Source of the DNA: Thermoplasmatota archaeon
GTDB lineage: Archaea; Thermoplasmatota; E2; DHVEG-1
Assembly (NCBI GenBank): GCA_016927555.1
Contig: JAFGML010000035.1
Coordinates: 1 to 58,966 of the forward strand
DNA: 58,966 bases
Reading direction: 5' to 3'
Shown: one piece after another, positions 7,288 to 15,432 of the stretch
Numbering within the stretch: the first letter of the stretch is position 1
How the letters are laid out: each line of letters begins with the position of its first letter
Notes under the pieces: model-generated
Seen by the model: the letters and a program-made list of their open reading frames with translations, nothing else
Told to the model about the DNA's origin: nothing
Databases searched by the model: none
Translations under genes and position numbers: made by a program

Positions 7288-8603
7288 AACTTGAAATCTC
7301 GTTTATAGTACCGCCGGAAGGTGTAATTCGTGCCTGCAGGAAGCACCGCTGCCGTGGTTCTGACGATGGCAAACGTCCGTAGGGCACGCATCACCACATT
7401 GGGTATCGAATAAAACTCTCTTGCGACCTTGCGTGATCCTTCAAAGAGTTCTTTCTCTGTCATCTGCTTTGGTTTGAACACGACATCAACCTGGTTGTAC
7501 CGCATCCAGTCCTTCGTAATGATCCGTCCTTCACGCTCCAGCCGATCGTACAACGGTGTCCCAGGATACGGGGTTAAGATATTGATTTCCACGGCATCCA
7601 GCTCCCAGTCATACATCTTCTCAAGCGTCGCGTCAAAAATATCCGGTGTATCTTGGTCAAACCCAAAGATGATACCCCCCTGCACCGCCATCCCATGCTT
7701 GTGTAATCGCTTTATTGTCCGGCGGAAATCCTCGACCTTGTTCACTGTTTTTTTAATCCCATTCAGAGACGCTTGACTGACTGATTCAAACCCAACGAAC
7801 CACTCCACACACCCTGATCGTTTCGCCAAATCCAGGAAATCATCGTCGATTTTCCCAAGCACGTTGGCATTCCCGTTTGAGACCCAGCCTTTCTCGACTT
7901 TCTGCTTGATGAGTTCCTTGAAGAGCTCCCGGGAGTACGGTGGATTCACCGTGAGACTTGGGTCGTGGATGATGTAGATGCGGTTTGGCATCTGCTTGAT
8001 TTCCTCCACGACGTTTTTGATAGGACGGTGTTTGACGCCATGTTTGCAGAAACTCGCAATCGCACAGAACTCACATTGATTTGGACAGCCTCTGGTTGAC
8101 TGCACCGCGCCAAGCAGTGGGTTCTGACGGATTAAATCACGACGGAGCGGTGGAATTGCTGCCATATCAAAATCTGGACTTGGGCCATAGAATGGTTTTA
8201 GCACACCGTTCTGGCAATCAGCAATCAGCTCAGGCCAGGTCGCCTCTGCCTCCCCAAGGATAATGCTATCCGCATGCTGTTTTGCTTCCTCAGGCATCGC
8301 GGTCGGATGGTACCCACCAAGGACTACTTTCTTTCCTCGTCTGCGGAACTCATCAGCCAGTGCATACACATGAGGCGCAGTCATCGTGTAGCTCGTAATC
8401 CCTACCAGGTCCACGGGTTCATCAAACTTGATGTCCTCATAGTTCTCGTTGATAATCTTCACAGAATGACCCTGCGGGGTGAGTGCAGCCAGATGCGGCA
8501 ACGTGATAATAGGGTACCCAAAGAGAATCAAACTCCATGAGCCTTTGTCAGAGTACGTGGTAGCGCCATGCTCTATCTTTGGAAACACAAGTAGAATGTT
8601 CAT
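7284..8603 (-). CDS. B12-binding radical SAM protein
   Basis: A 439-residue enzyme with an N-terminal cobalamin-binding-like domain (VVLGGYHPTAMPEE, SIILGEAE) and a radical SAM barrel whose cluster motif is TRGCPNQCEFC, with cysteines at about residues 173, 177 and 180. This domain order is shared by BchE, hopanoid-modifying HpnP/HpnR and the archaeal GDGT-ring synthases GrsA/GrsB. These enzymes methylate, cyclise or functionalise unactivated carbons using a 5'-deoxyadenosyl radical. Its position beside two prenyltransferase operons makes a lipid-modifying role plausible but unproven. The frame is open to 8627; the ATG at 8603 fits the usual start 'MNILLV' of the B12 domain. Confidence 0.75.
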   Translation of the reverse strand: MNILLVFPKIEHGATTYSDKGSWSLILFGYPIITLPHLAALTPQGHSVKIINENYEDIKFDEPVDLVGITSYTMTAPHVYALADEFRRRGKKVVLGGYHPTAMPEEAKQHADSIILGEAEATWPELIADCQNGVLKPFYGPSPDFDMAAIPPLRRDLIRQNPLLGAVQSTRGCPNQCEFCAIASFCKHGVKHRPIKNVVEEIKQMPNRIYIIHDPSLTVNPPYSRELFKELIKQKVEKGWVSNGNANVLGKIDDDFLDLAKRSGCVEWFVGFESVSQASLNGIKKTVNKVEDFRRTIKRLHKHGMAVQGGIIFGFDQDTPDIFDATLEKMYDWELDAVEINILTPYPGTPLYDRLEREGRIITKDWMRYNQVDVVFKPKQMTEKELFEGSRKVAREFYSIPNVVMRALRTFAIVRTTAAVLPAGTNYTFRRYYKRDFKF

Positions 8604-8666
8604 GTTGCGGGCACCCAATAGCAACACCGTCTATTAAGAGTTATCATCAACGATATCATACCACAG

Positions 8667-9437
8667 TTAGGGAAGGTCATGTTCAGTGGGGCCGATGTAC
8701 TCAGCGTCAATAGAAAACATCTCCCGCATGGGTTTTTCCTTTGTCTGCTCTTCATACACGTGTGCAGTAAGCCCAGCGACCCGGCCTAAGAGGAAGAATG
8801 CTTTTCCCAGCCGCCAGTCAAACCCCATGTCAGAGATGATGGCTGCGATGGCACCATCGACATTAATCGGAAGTTTTTTCCCTTGTGTTTTTTCTAATTC
8901 ACGTTCAACAGCCTTGGACAACGCGATGTGATTCTTTGCGATACCTAGCTTTGTTGCCAGTTCGAACAACCGTTGTGTTCGAGGATCCGCCGTGTGGATC
9001 CGATGCCCAAACCCTGGGATGCGTTTTCTCTGCTCGGTGGCTTCTTTCACAAGAAGTTCTGCCGTCTTTTCAACAGACCGCCCCTCGTTGGTCATATGCA
9101 GCACACCGTCTTGCAGTAACTGTGCTCCTTTTTCAATCGCGCCACCATGGGCATCACCGATGGAGAGAATCCCGGCTGCAACCGCCGTAGGTAACGGTAC
9201 GCCTCCCGATGCAACGGTTCTGGATGCAAGAGACGAAGGTGGTGTCACCCCATGGTCAATACAGGCGGTCAGGATAGCGTCGATCATTGTTCCCTGTTCC
9301 TTTGAAGGGAGTTCCTCCTTCAGCAACAGGTACACCACGTGGGAGAACGGGACATTGCCGATGAGATCCTCCTGTCGATACCCTTTCGTCACAATATGAT
9401 TCGGCTCAATTTTCGTAATCGAGGTTTTCCACTTCAT
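8667..9437 (-). CDS. Citryl-CoA lyase (short citrate-synthase-fold protein)
   Basis: A 256-residue protein with the catalytic triad region of citrate synthase: GDAHGGA (first His), GFGHRIH (second His) and NVDGA (Asp). It is about 110 residues shorter than typical citrate synthases, matching stand-alone citryl-CoA lyases and the lyase domain of ATP-citrate lyase. The expected reaction is citryl-CoA to acetyl-CoA and oxaloacetate. Its start overlaps the citF stop by 4 bases, so the two are translated together, and CitF could supply citryl-CoA. A degraded or minimal citrate synthase is the alternative. Confidence 0.75.
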   Translation of the reverse strand: MKWKTSITKIEPNHIVTKGYRQEDLIGNVPFSHVVYLLLKEELPSKEQGTMIDAILTACIDHGVTPPSSLASRTVASGGVPLPTAVAAGILSIGDAHGGAIEKGAQLLQDGVLHMTNEGRSVEKTAELLVKEATEQRKRIPGFGHRIHTADPRTQRLFELATKLGIAKNHIALSKAVERELEKTQGKKLPINVDGAIAAIISDMGFDWRLGKAFFLLGRVAGLTAHVYEEQTKEKPMREMFSIDAEYIGPTEHDLP

Positions 9438-10930
9438 ATGTTGTCCTCCTGTACCCGTCGGACGATGTCTAACACCGTTCCGTCAAACCATTTAATGATG
9501 CCGATGATGTCGTCTCCAAGATTTGGTGACGCTGGTCCACCCGTTGCTTCATACGCCATGTCTTTGAGTGTTTCAATGGGAACAAAATCGATAGATCCCG
9601 CTATCTTTTTCAGCAGGTCTTTTCGTAGTGGATTAATCGCGATCCCACGGTTCGTCACAATCGCATCAACAACCGCACCAGGTGTTGTAATCGTCGTGAC
9701 GCTCTCCCGTACAATCGGGTTTGTCTTCCTGAATATCGGGGTAGTGATTATTGTCAGGTACGATGCAGCTGCGGTGTCTTGATGTCCTCCGATTCCATGC
9801 AAGAGTCTGCCATCGCTGTGGGTATTAACATTGACATTAAAGTCGACGTCTACTTCTGTGGCGCCCAGGACCACGGCATCCAGGCTGTCAGCAGTCCGCC
9901 CCTTTGATGTCGGGTCCGCGTAGTGACCAATGTCTGCTGGCAGGCCAAGGTCATGTTGGATGAACTGAATCGATTCGGTGTCAAACACCTGCGAGTAGTA
10001 GATCTTCTTCACACGACCTGCTCTGTAAATATCAATGATGAACTTGGTCAGACCACCTGTGGCACACGAGGCAACCACGTTTTTTTCCTCAAGTCGCTCG
10101 GCAAGGTACTTCACTGCAGCAAGTGAAATGCCTCCTGCTCCGGATTGGAACACCATGCCGTTTTCTATGAGACCAGCTGCGTCCATTAAATCTACGCACT
10201 GTCTGGCGATGTTCAGTTTCTCAGCATCATCCGTGATTTTCAGCGACCCCGTGACAATCATCTTTGGATCACCAATCTGGTCTACCTGTGCGACGTAGTC
10301 GACGTGGCGCTCCTGGATCTCCTGTGGTTGGCAGGGGTACTCAACGATAGTGTCGGTGACGACGATCACATGTGCTGCTTTCATCGCATCAACTTGTGAG
10401 TACGAAATCGGGCCAAAGGCACTGTCTCCTACCACGCCGGTGCAGTTCCCATGCTCGTCTGCTGCTGAGGCAGCGATGATGGCGATGTCAACAGCAAGCT
10501 CCCCTGTTTTAACTGCTGCCCACCGCCCTCCATGGGACCGCAGGATCACCGGGCTATTCAAAGGGTGCTTTGAGACATAGTCACCCACCGAGTCGTTCAA
10601 GCTTCCCTCTATGCGGCTGACCACTCCTTCTTTGATGTACTCGATGACCGGTTGATGCACGGTGAACAACGCTGTCTGTGCAAGACGAATATCCTTCACA
10701 CCGAGTTCTTTGATTGCAGCAAGCGTCTGGTTCACCACGAAATCCCCGTTGCGCAGCTGATGGTGGAACGACACGGTCATCCCGTTCTTCAACCCACAGT
10801 GCTTCAACGCTTTCTCAAGAGTGGTGAGCTTGGAGTCAAACCCGTACTTCCGTGCACCAGAGAACGGCTTCATCGTCACCTCCCCAAAGGTGGTTTCCAC
10901 TTGTCTACCAGCAGCGTTCCTCACAAGCAT
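9434..10930 (-). CDS. citF: Citrate lyase alpha subunit (citrate CoA-transferase)
   Basis: A 498-residue protein of the CitF family (family usual length about 510). Recognisable segments are LVRNAAGRQVET at the N-terminus, VILRSHGGRWAAVKTGE, IENGMVFQSGAGGISLA and the C-terminal GGPASPNLGDDI. In bacterial citrate lyase, CitF moves the acyl carrier onto citrate and CitE cleaves the product; here CitE, the carrier CitD and the prosthetic-group genes are absent and a citryl-CoA lyase follows directly. This suggests a CoA-based two-enzyme citrate cleavage without ATP. The frame is open to 10984, but the ATG at 10930 with GGAAGTGA before it begins the conserved sequence. It starts 4 bases after the HD gene stop. 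Confidence 0.8.
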   Translation of the reverse strand: MLVRNAAGRQVETTFGEVTMKPFSGARKYGFDSKLTTLEKALKHCGLKNGMTVSFHHQLRNGDFVVNQTLAAIKELGVKDIRLAQTALFTVHQPVIEYIKEGVVSRIEGSLNDSVGDYVSKHPLNSPVILRSHGGRWAAVKTGELAVDIAIIAASAADEHGNCTGVVGDSAFGPISYSQVDAMKAAHVIVVTDTIVEYPCQPQEIQERHVDYVAQVDQIGDPKMIVTGSLKITDDAEKLNIARQCVDLMDAAGLIENGMVFQSGAGGISLAAVKYLAERLEEKNVVASCATGGLTKFIIDIYRAGRVKKIYYSQVFDTESIQFIQHDLGLPADIGHYADPTSKGRTADSLDAVVLGATEVDVDFNVNVNTHSDGRLLHGIGGHQDTAAASYLTIITTPIFRKTNPIVRESVTTITTPGAVVDAIVTNRGIAINPLRKDLLKKIAGSIDFVPIETLKDMAYEATGGPASPNLGDDIIGIIKWFDGTVLDIVRRVQEDNI

Positions 10931-10934
10931 CGTC

Positions 10935-11450
10935 TCACTTCCTTTTCTTGATCTCAAAATCAATGAAATCACAGTGATGGACAACGATTGCTTCGTACGT
11001 CCGGTTCATGGTGTCCCCCTCATGGGAGTGCGCAGCGATGATATGGACAACCTCTCTAGGAAGCCCGCATTCCTCAGCAAGCTTCGCACCAGACACTGGG
11101 TGACGCATGGTTTCCCCGAGTTTGCTTTTCACGATTCTACCGTCTCTCAGTTCATATTCAAGCATCTTTCCGACATCATGGAGCAGCGCTCCTGCGAGAA
11201 GAAAATCACGGTTGAGGGGTTCGTCTCGGGCGGCTGCCACGCTTTGTGCAAGTTTCGTAATCCTCTTGGTGTGGTCGACCAGTAACCCTGAGTTCTCAAA
11301 CAGCAGGGTGAAGGGTACTTGAGTGAGGTCCTCCCAGTGTCCTTGGTCCGCAGCTTTTTTCCAGACCTCGACAACCTTTTCTCGAAGACTTTTATCGTGT
11401 ATCCATGCTAGCTCTGTGAGATACTTCTCAATATCGCGTTTCTCAACCAT
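10935..11450 (-). CDS. HD-domain phosphohydrolase
   Basis: A 171-residue HD-domain protein. Metal ligands are VDH near residue 67, LLHDVGKMLE for the HD pair, and later MRHPVSGAKLAEE and AAHSHEGD. The order is that of small archaeal HD (HDIG-like) hydrolases acting on nucleotides or phosphate esters. The ATG at 11450 is chosen over the longer frame (to 11537) because the upstream part is low in conserved features and overlaps a promoter. It is the first gene of the operon with citF and citryl-CoA lyase. Why an HD hydrolase travels with citrate cleavage is not known; a CoA-ester or nucleotide housekeeping role is only a guess. Confidence 0.75.
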   Translation of the reverse strand: MVEKRDIEKYLTELAWIHDKSLREKVVEVWKKAADQGHWEDLTQVPFTLLFENSGLLVDHTKRITKLAQSVAAARDEPLNRDFLLAGALLHDVGKMLEYELRDGRIVKSKLGETMRHPVSGAKLAEECGLPREVVHIIAAHSHEGDTMNRTYEAIVVHHCDFIDFEIKKRK

Positions 11451-11539
11451 GATGAAGCCTCCACATGTAGGTGGGTTGTAATTGTTCACCGTATTATATA
11501 CATATCCGCGCGGTGAAAACGGGTAACAGTTGTACAAGA

Positions 11540-11596
11540 AACTATTTATATACTCCCTTCAGACGCACAAGTACAGTACATTCAACTTGGTGGAGA
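11540..11596 (+). promoter_or_regulatory. TATA promoter of membrane-anchored CrtC/AttH gene
   Basis: CTATTTATATACT at about 11543-11554 is a strong archaeal TATA-like element. A start of transcription about 26 bases on would leave a leader of about 20 bases carrying GGTGGA just before the ATG at 11597. This decides the start over the upstream open frame beginning at 11471. Confidence 0.55.
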
Positions 11597-12886
11597 ATGA
11601 CATTCAGAAAAACAGATACCGTCATCATCGTGATCCTCATCATTACGTCAACAGCGTTCTTGTACAAAGCAGACTACATCTCCACTATTCTCCACCCAGA
11701 CCCTTCGACTCCACCAGGCGGTAACAATACAACCACGACACTCCCACCGATACAGGTACCTGCTCCACCAATGTCTTTTGTACCTGCGTATCGACGGGAT
11801 GTCTCCGCGGTTGATGAGGGCGTCCATTTTGATGAACTGCGCGTCTCCCGGGAGTGGTGGTACTTCAACGCGGTGTTCAACGACACTGCAAGTCATCTGA
11901 AGGACTGGTCTGTTGTGGTGAGCTTCAACCACATGGCCCGGGGTGATCTCTTTGGAACGAACAAACCTGATCTGCTCGTCGTCAGCCTGCTTGGGAATTC
12001 CAGTGAAGCCTACGGAGGCATGATCAACAAGGAGCACTTCCTAGGGATCATCAAGCAAGGGACGCTCATCGCCAGCTCCCCGGGTGTGAAAGTCGCGTTT
12101 GACAACTCTTGGGCAGAAGGCTCCTATCCCCACTGGCATGTCCATGCTGAGGATGAGGAGATCGACTCAGCCCATGAGATCATCATCGACCTTGATTTCA
12201 CTGCTCCCTCACTACCGATTTGGACGTTGAGTACACGAGCGTTTGATAAATCAGACAGCGAAGTCGCCAGCTACGTGCTGCTGGGATGCGAGGTGGTTGG
12301 CACTGTTACTATTGACGGGCAGACCTATCCTGTGAGAGGCACTGGGTCCCATGAGCACTCCTGGACCCCAGTTGCTATTACCCGACTGGCGATTGGCGGA
12401 TGGGACTGGTTCACGCTTAGCTTGGAGAACGGTTGGAGCATCTACGCGTCGAACTATTTGCCTACGCCGCAGGCATTATCTGGTGCAATTTCCTCACTCG
12501 ACCCGTTTGGCACCCTGCTGATTACCGCAGATAATGGACAGACGGTAACCGAGCTCAAAGATGTGAACTTGAAGATCACTGCGAAAGACGAGAAGATCTT
12601 TCCCCTCGTTGCGTTACCAAAGACGTTGACGGTTCAGGCAGACCCCAGCCTGAACCCTTTATTCCTCACCAGTCAGTCCTTGCTGTTTGGTACACAAACA
12701 TCACTGCAGGCTACCTTGGACATCACCCATGGGACACAAAAAATTTGGAAGTTCCCAACGTATTTGGGGATGAAAATCGGGTACGTGACCATTGATGGGT
12801 CACTGACGTGGACTGATAACGATGGTGATCATGAGGTTGCTCTCCAGGGTACTGGTGTGTCGTGGAGTATGCGAGCGTTCCTCTAG
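11597..12886 (+). CDS. CrtC/AttH-type lipocalin-like protein, membrane-anchored
   Basis: A 429-residue protein with a short cytosolic start (TFRKTD) and one hydrophobic helix (VIIVILIITSTAFLY), then a Pro/Thr-rich linker and an extracytoplasmic domain. The domain has the family signatures REWWYFNAVFND, SYPHWHVH, and GTGSHEHSWTP (the conserved EH-W site), plus GWDWFTLSLENGWSIY. It shares family and overall order with the cytosolic protein at 3199-4518, but here the catalytic domain should face outside. This places two CrtC/AttH members in one 10-kb stretch, on opposite sides of the membrane. Family members hydrate terminal isoprene bonds or shape polyene products; the real substrate is unknown. 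Confidence 0.7.
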   Translation: MTFRKTDTVIIVILIITSTAFLYKADYISTILHPDPSTPPGGNNTTTTLPPIQVPAPPMSFVPAYRRDVSAVDEGVHFDELRVSREWWYFNAVFNDTASHLKDWSVVVSFNHMARGDLFGTNKPDLLVVSLLGNSSEAYGGMINKEHFLGIIKQGTLIASSPGVKVAFDNSWAEGSYPHWHVHAEDEEIDSAHEIIIDLDFTAPSLPIWTLSTRAFDKSDSEVASYVLLGCEVVGTVTIDGQTYPVRGTGSHEHSWTPVAITRLAIGGWDWFTLSLENGWSIYASNYLPTPQALSGAISSLDPFGTLLITADNGQTVTELKDVNLKITAKDEKIFPLVALPKTLTVQADPSLNPLFLTSQSLLFGTQTSLQATLDITHGTQKIWKFPTYLGMKIGYVTIDGSLTWTDNDGDHEVALQGTGVSWSMRAFL

Positions 12887-13403
12887 GTTCTTTTTTTATG
12901 ATGATGATTTGTTCATAGGTGATTCATCATAGGTTTTTTTCATATGACCGTTGATTAGAAACGACTGTGTTATGCGATGATTGCAGCGATCCAAGTCACA
13001 ACCGGTAGTGGTCTGCTACTCTCAACTGTTGTGTATCCTCACAGGTCATGGGACGTGATTTCGCAGTCGTCTCATTCGGCAGTCATTTTTGCTGAAGCAC
13101 AAAATCCCGGGTTCACTATTCATTTTCTACCCCTCTGGACAGTACTATATTGAATTATTATTGGTACTTGTTCTCTTTATTAGATTCTTTACTGTCGTTG
13201 TGAATTATTTGAAAAGACACTCACATTTCAATAAACGTTATACTCTCTTTTGAAAAAACCGTCGAAGATTGGATGACTGTTCTATAAACCTAATATACAT
13301 CGTAGCGTCATATCTCCCTTCGGAATGATGAAGACAAAGGTGCTTTCACCAACAGGTAGTTTTTTTATATGGAACATTCAATCTCAATGATGGAGTGATT
13401 CAT
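12887..13403. other. AT-rich non-coding stretch with a possible terminator and promoter
   Basis: About 517 bases without a convincing gene. A T7 tract at 12891-12897 directly after the CrtC/AttH stop is a likely terminator. A 58-codon open frame (12977-13153) lacks a recognisable protein. A short GGTG-CTTT-CACC hairpin sits near 13338-13350, followed by a T7 run and TATATGG (about 13365-13373), which can serve as the promoter of the next gene. Base composition is richer in A and T than in the flanking genes. It could be a decayed gene or an untranslated RNA; I see no strong fold. Confidence 0.4.
12891..12897 (+). terminator. T7 tract after membrane-anchored CrtC/AttH gene
   Basis: Seven T residues directly behind the stop codon at 12884-12886, the usual form of an archaeal terminator. 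No hairpin is needed or seen. Confidence 0.4.
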
Positions 13404-13793
13404 TTGAAAATACAGACCACGAGGGTTCTTCTCTCACTAATCGATGGTACACTCATCACATTCTTATATTTCCTCTCTGTTGACATCACAAAACCTTTTC
13501 AAAACCTCCAACCTCTTTTCGTCCTCATCGTTTTTTGTCTATCCTCTTTTGGGATTTATATTATCTACTACGTGTTAGGAATGAAAACAACAAAGCACTA
13601 TCTTCAACATACAACACCGTGGGATTCTCCAAAAATGATTGGGATAATCACAATTATCTGGTGGATTCTGTGTGCCCTATTGTACTTTATTCATCCAGAT
13701 GGATTGATTTTATTTTCAGCAATTGGTGTACCTAAAGTATATTTATCCGGGGTTTATATGAGGAATGTCTACAGAAAACAAAAAGTACCTTAG
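13404..13793 (+). CDS. Small four-helix membrane protein, function unknown
   Basis: A 129-residue protein, not recognised. It has four hydrophobic segments (VLLSLIDGTLITFLYFL, LFVLIVFCLSSFGIYIIYYVL, MIGIITIIWWILCALLYF, and a weaker LILFSAIGV) and a basic C-terminal end (RNVYRKQK). The frame starts with GTG at 13395, but that GTG overlaps a GGAG; the TTG at 13404 lies 8 bases after GGAG and is the better start. Its codons are clearly richer in A/T than those of its neighbours, and it sits alone between convergent genes in an AT-rich island, so recent acquisition or relaxed evolution is possible. Confidence 0.55.
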   Translation: MKIQTTRVLLSLIDGTLITFLYFLSVDITKPFQNLQPLFVLIVFCLSSFGIYIIYYVLGMKTTKHYLQHTTPWDSPKMIGIITIIWWILCALLYFIHPDGLILFSAIGVPKVYLSGVYMRNVYRKQKVP

Positions 13794-13795
13794 TT

Positions 13796-14182
13796 TTATC
13801 GTGCTACTTCGACAGTCGCGTTATCCGCATTCAACACTATAGTGTCCCCCTCTTTAATCTGATCAATGTCAATCTTGTCGACACAGGGGATTCCTGCTAG
13901 GATCACACCGGTAGCAACAATGGTTTCTGTTTCTCTGTTGATGATTCCTTTGGGGCCAACACCGTTCTTCTGCAACCCGTAGATAACGTACGAGCCGACG
14001 GTGGAGCCTTTTCCACACGGGAACACCAGGATTTTGTCTTTGACGTTCTTCCCTTCGAGGGGATGGCCTTTTTCTATGACTATGCCGGTTTTGATGTTGA
14101 TGCCGCCGTAAAATCCAATTGGCTCTTTTGACACAAGCGCTGTCCCTTTGACTTTCCCTGGTGAGATCATGCGTCCTTTCAT
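13796..14182 (-). CDS. Phosphomevalonate dehydratase small subunit (aconitase X swivel, DUF126)
   Basis: A 128-residue swivelling-domain protein. The conserved segment FPCGKGSTVGSYVIY and the ending IPCVDKIDIDQIKEGD are typical of the small subunit of archaeal aconitase X. In the archaeal mevalonate pathway the two-subunit enzyme dehydrates 5-phosphomevalonate to trans-anhydromevalonate 5-phosphate. It follows the large-subunit gene with a one-base stop/start overlap, so the two are translationally coupled. The UbiD-family decarboxylase and mevalonate kinase for the neighbouring steps lie 3-5 kb away on the same strand, which supports this reaction over other aconitase-X functions such as hydroxyproline breakdown. 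Confidence 0.88.
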   Translation of the reverse strand: MKGRMISPGKVKGTALVSKEPIGFYGGINIKTGIVIEKGHPLEGKNVKDKILVFPCGKGSTVGSYVIYGLQKNGVGPKGIINRETETIVATGVILAGIPCVDKIDIDQIKEGDTIVLNADNATVEVAR

Positions 14183-15366
14183 TAGAGAACCGCCTCCAGC
14201 AGTTTATGGAGATTGTTGAAACACACGTTCTGTTTGCAGAACCCGGGGAGGTAGTTGCCTGCTTTGCCGCTGTTCACACCCGTGGTCTTGTACCCCATGT
14301 CCTCGATGGGTGAGACGACCATGCATGTGTCAGCAACAATGTGTCCTCCTGCTTGTTCAATGGTTGCTGTGAATCCCATGCGGTCTGCTGCTTCTTTCAT
14401 CATCCGGCTGGTGCACACCCAGACTGGTTTTTTCAGGTGTTTTCCTTTGAGGTGCTCTGCGACAGCAGCGATTTCCCGTAACGAGGCATGCGGGCAGCCG
14501 AGGATTACGATATCTGGTTGTTTTCCTGTGTTGAGCTTCGCGTACGCCTCATCAAGCTCTTTTTTGGTGACCGTGATGGTCTCCAGGTTGTCTTTCTTAA
14601 CAAGATCTGCTTCTGGGGTGAGTCCTTCGACGTGGTACAGGGCGACTGCGCCTGAGGCGGCCATCGCCGCACCCAGGGCTTTGAGCTGGTCAGTGTCAGC
14701 ATTCTTGATGCCGGTGAAGTACGGAATCTTGTTTTTGATGAGTTTGCCGACATGATATCCAAGCGCGCCGTAGTCAGCATCAAAGGTCAGGTCTGCTTCT
14801 ATCTTCACTTTGATGCTCGGCTGTCTGTTCTCCCAGAGGTGGAACCCGTAGTTTGGGGTTTTTCCTAGGATGGCTGCGGCGAGTGCTGAGGGTCCTCCCT
14901 CGCGGTTGGTACGTGCGCCGATCACTGAGTTGGCAAATGAGATTGCTGATGATTCTGACCAGGCGATGTGCTCGCGAAACCGTGGGAGGTTGCCTGCGAG
15001 GTATGGCGTGCAGGTCGCGGTGATGACGATACCCATGCTTTTGAACGCGTTCATGATACGTAATTGGTTTTTTGCGAATTCCTTGGGGAACTTCAGCGTC
15101 TCCCAGTTCTCCAGGTCCATGCCTGCTGGGTTGAGGAACGTCAGGACCTTGACTTTTGCTCCTTTGCTGGCGAGGTCCTCGAGGAACTCGGTGCCTGGGT
15201 CTGCGATGGATTTGTAGGAGACACCAGCGACCTGGACAGAGCCGACCGGTATCATCTTGTCAGCGCCGTAGATGTCACCGAGCTGGACGAGCAGCCGCAT
15301 CATGCGTTCTGCGACCTCGCCTGATTCACCATGAAGTATTTTTTCTTCTTCTTTTGTCAGATACAT
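14182..15366 (-). CDS. Phosphomevalonate dehydratase large subunit (aconitase X catalytic)
   Basis: A 394-residue aconitase X catalytic subunit, the family's usual length. It starts YLTKEEEKILHGESGE and shows GSVQVAGVSYKSI, TCTPYLAGNLP, AWSESSAISFANSVIGARTNREGGPSALAAAI and a late GCPHASLREI, which together give the Fe-S ligand cysteines and substrate loop. With the small subunit it should carry out phosphomevalonate dehydration. The open frame runs to 15537, but the ATG at 15366 begins the conserved start. It is transcribed away from truD, sharing the 66-base gap between the two start codons. Confidence 0.88.
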   Translation of the reverse strand: MYLTKEEEKILHGESGEVAERMMRLLVQLGDIYGADKMIPVGSVQVAGVSYKSIADPGTEFLEDLASKGAKVKVLTFLNPAGMDLENWETLKFPKEFAKNQLRIMNAFKSMGIVITATCTPYLAGNLPRFREHIAWSESSAISFANSVIGARTNREGGPSALAAAILGKTPNYGFHLWENRQPSIKVKIEADLTFDADYGALGYHVGKLIKNKIPYFTGIKNADTDQLKALGAAMAASGAVALYHVEGLTPEADLVKKDNLETITVTKKELDEAYAKLNTGKQPDIVILGCPHASLREIAAVAEHLKGKHLKKPVWVCTSRMMKEAADRMGFTATIEQAGGHIVADTCMVVSPIEDMGYKTTGVNSGKAGNYLPGFCKQNVCFNNLHKLLEAVL

Positions 15367-15432
15367 ATGAGAATAACCCCTGTAATGGACAGGGTTATAT
15401 GCTCTGATTATTTTAGTGTTTGTGTTGTGCCT
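15367..15432. promoter_or_regulatory. Divergent promoter between phosphomevalonate dehydratase and truD
   Basis: The 66 bases between the two ATG codons contain AGGGTTATATGC (about 15391-15402) that could act as TATA box toward truD, with further A/T-rich sequence (GATTATTTTAG) for the opposite direction. The compact spacing suggests short or absent leaders on both transcripts. Confidence 0.4.

Noticed and set aside
12977-13153. 58-codon open frame starting MIAAIQVTTGSG in the AT-rich spacer
   Set aside because: No ribosome binding site or recognisable protein pattern; an open frame of this length is expected by chance.
13796-15366. Aconitase or hydroxyproline-pathway aconitase X
   Set aside because: Two separate subunit genes next to mevalonate kinase and a UbiD-type decarboxylase fit phosphomevalonate dehydratase better.
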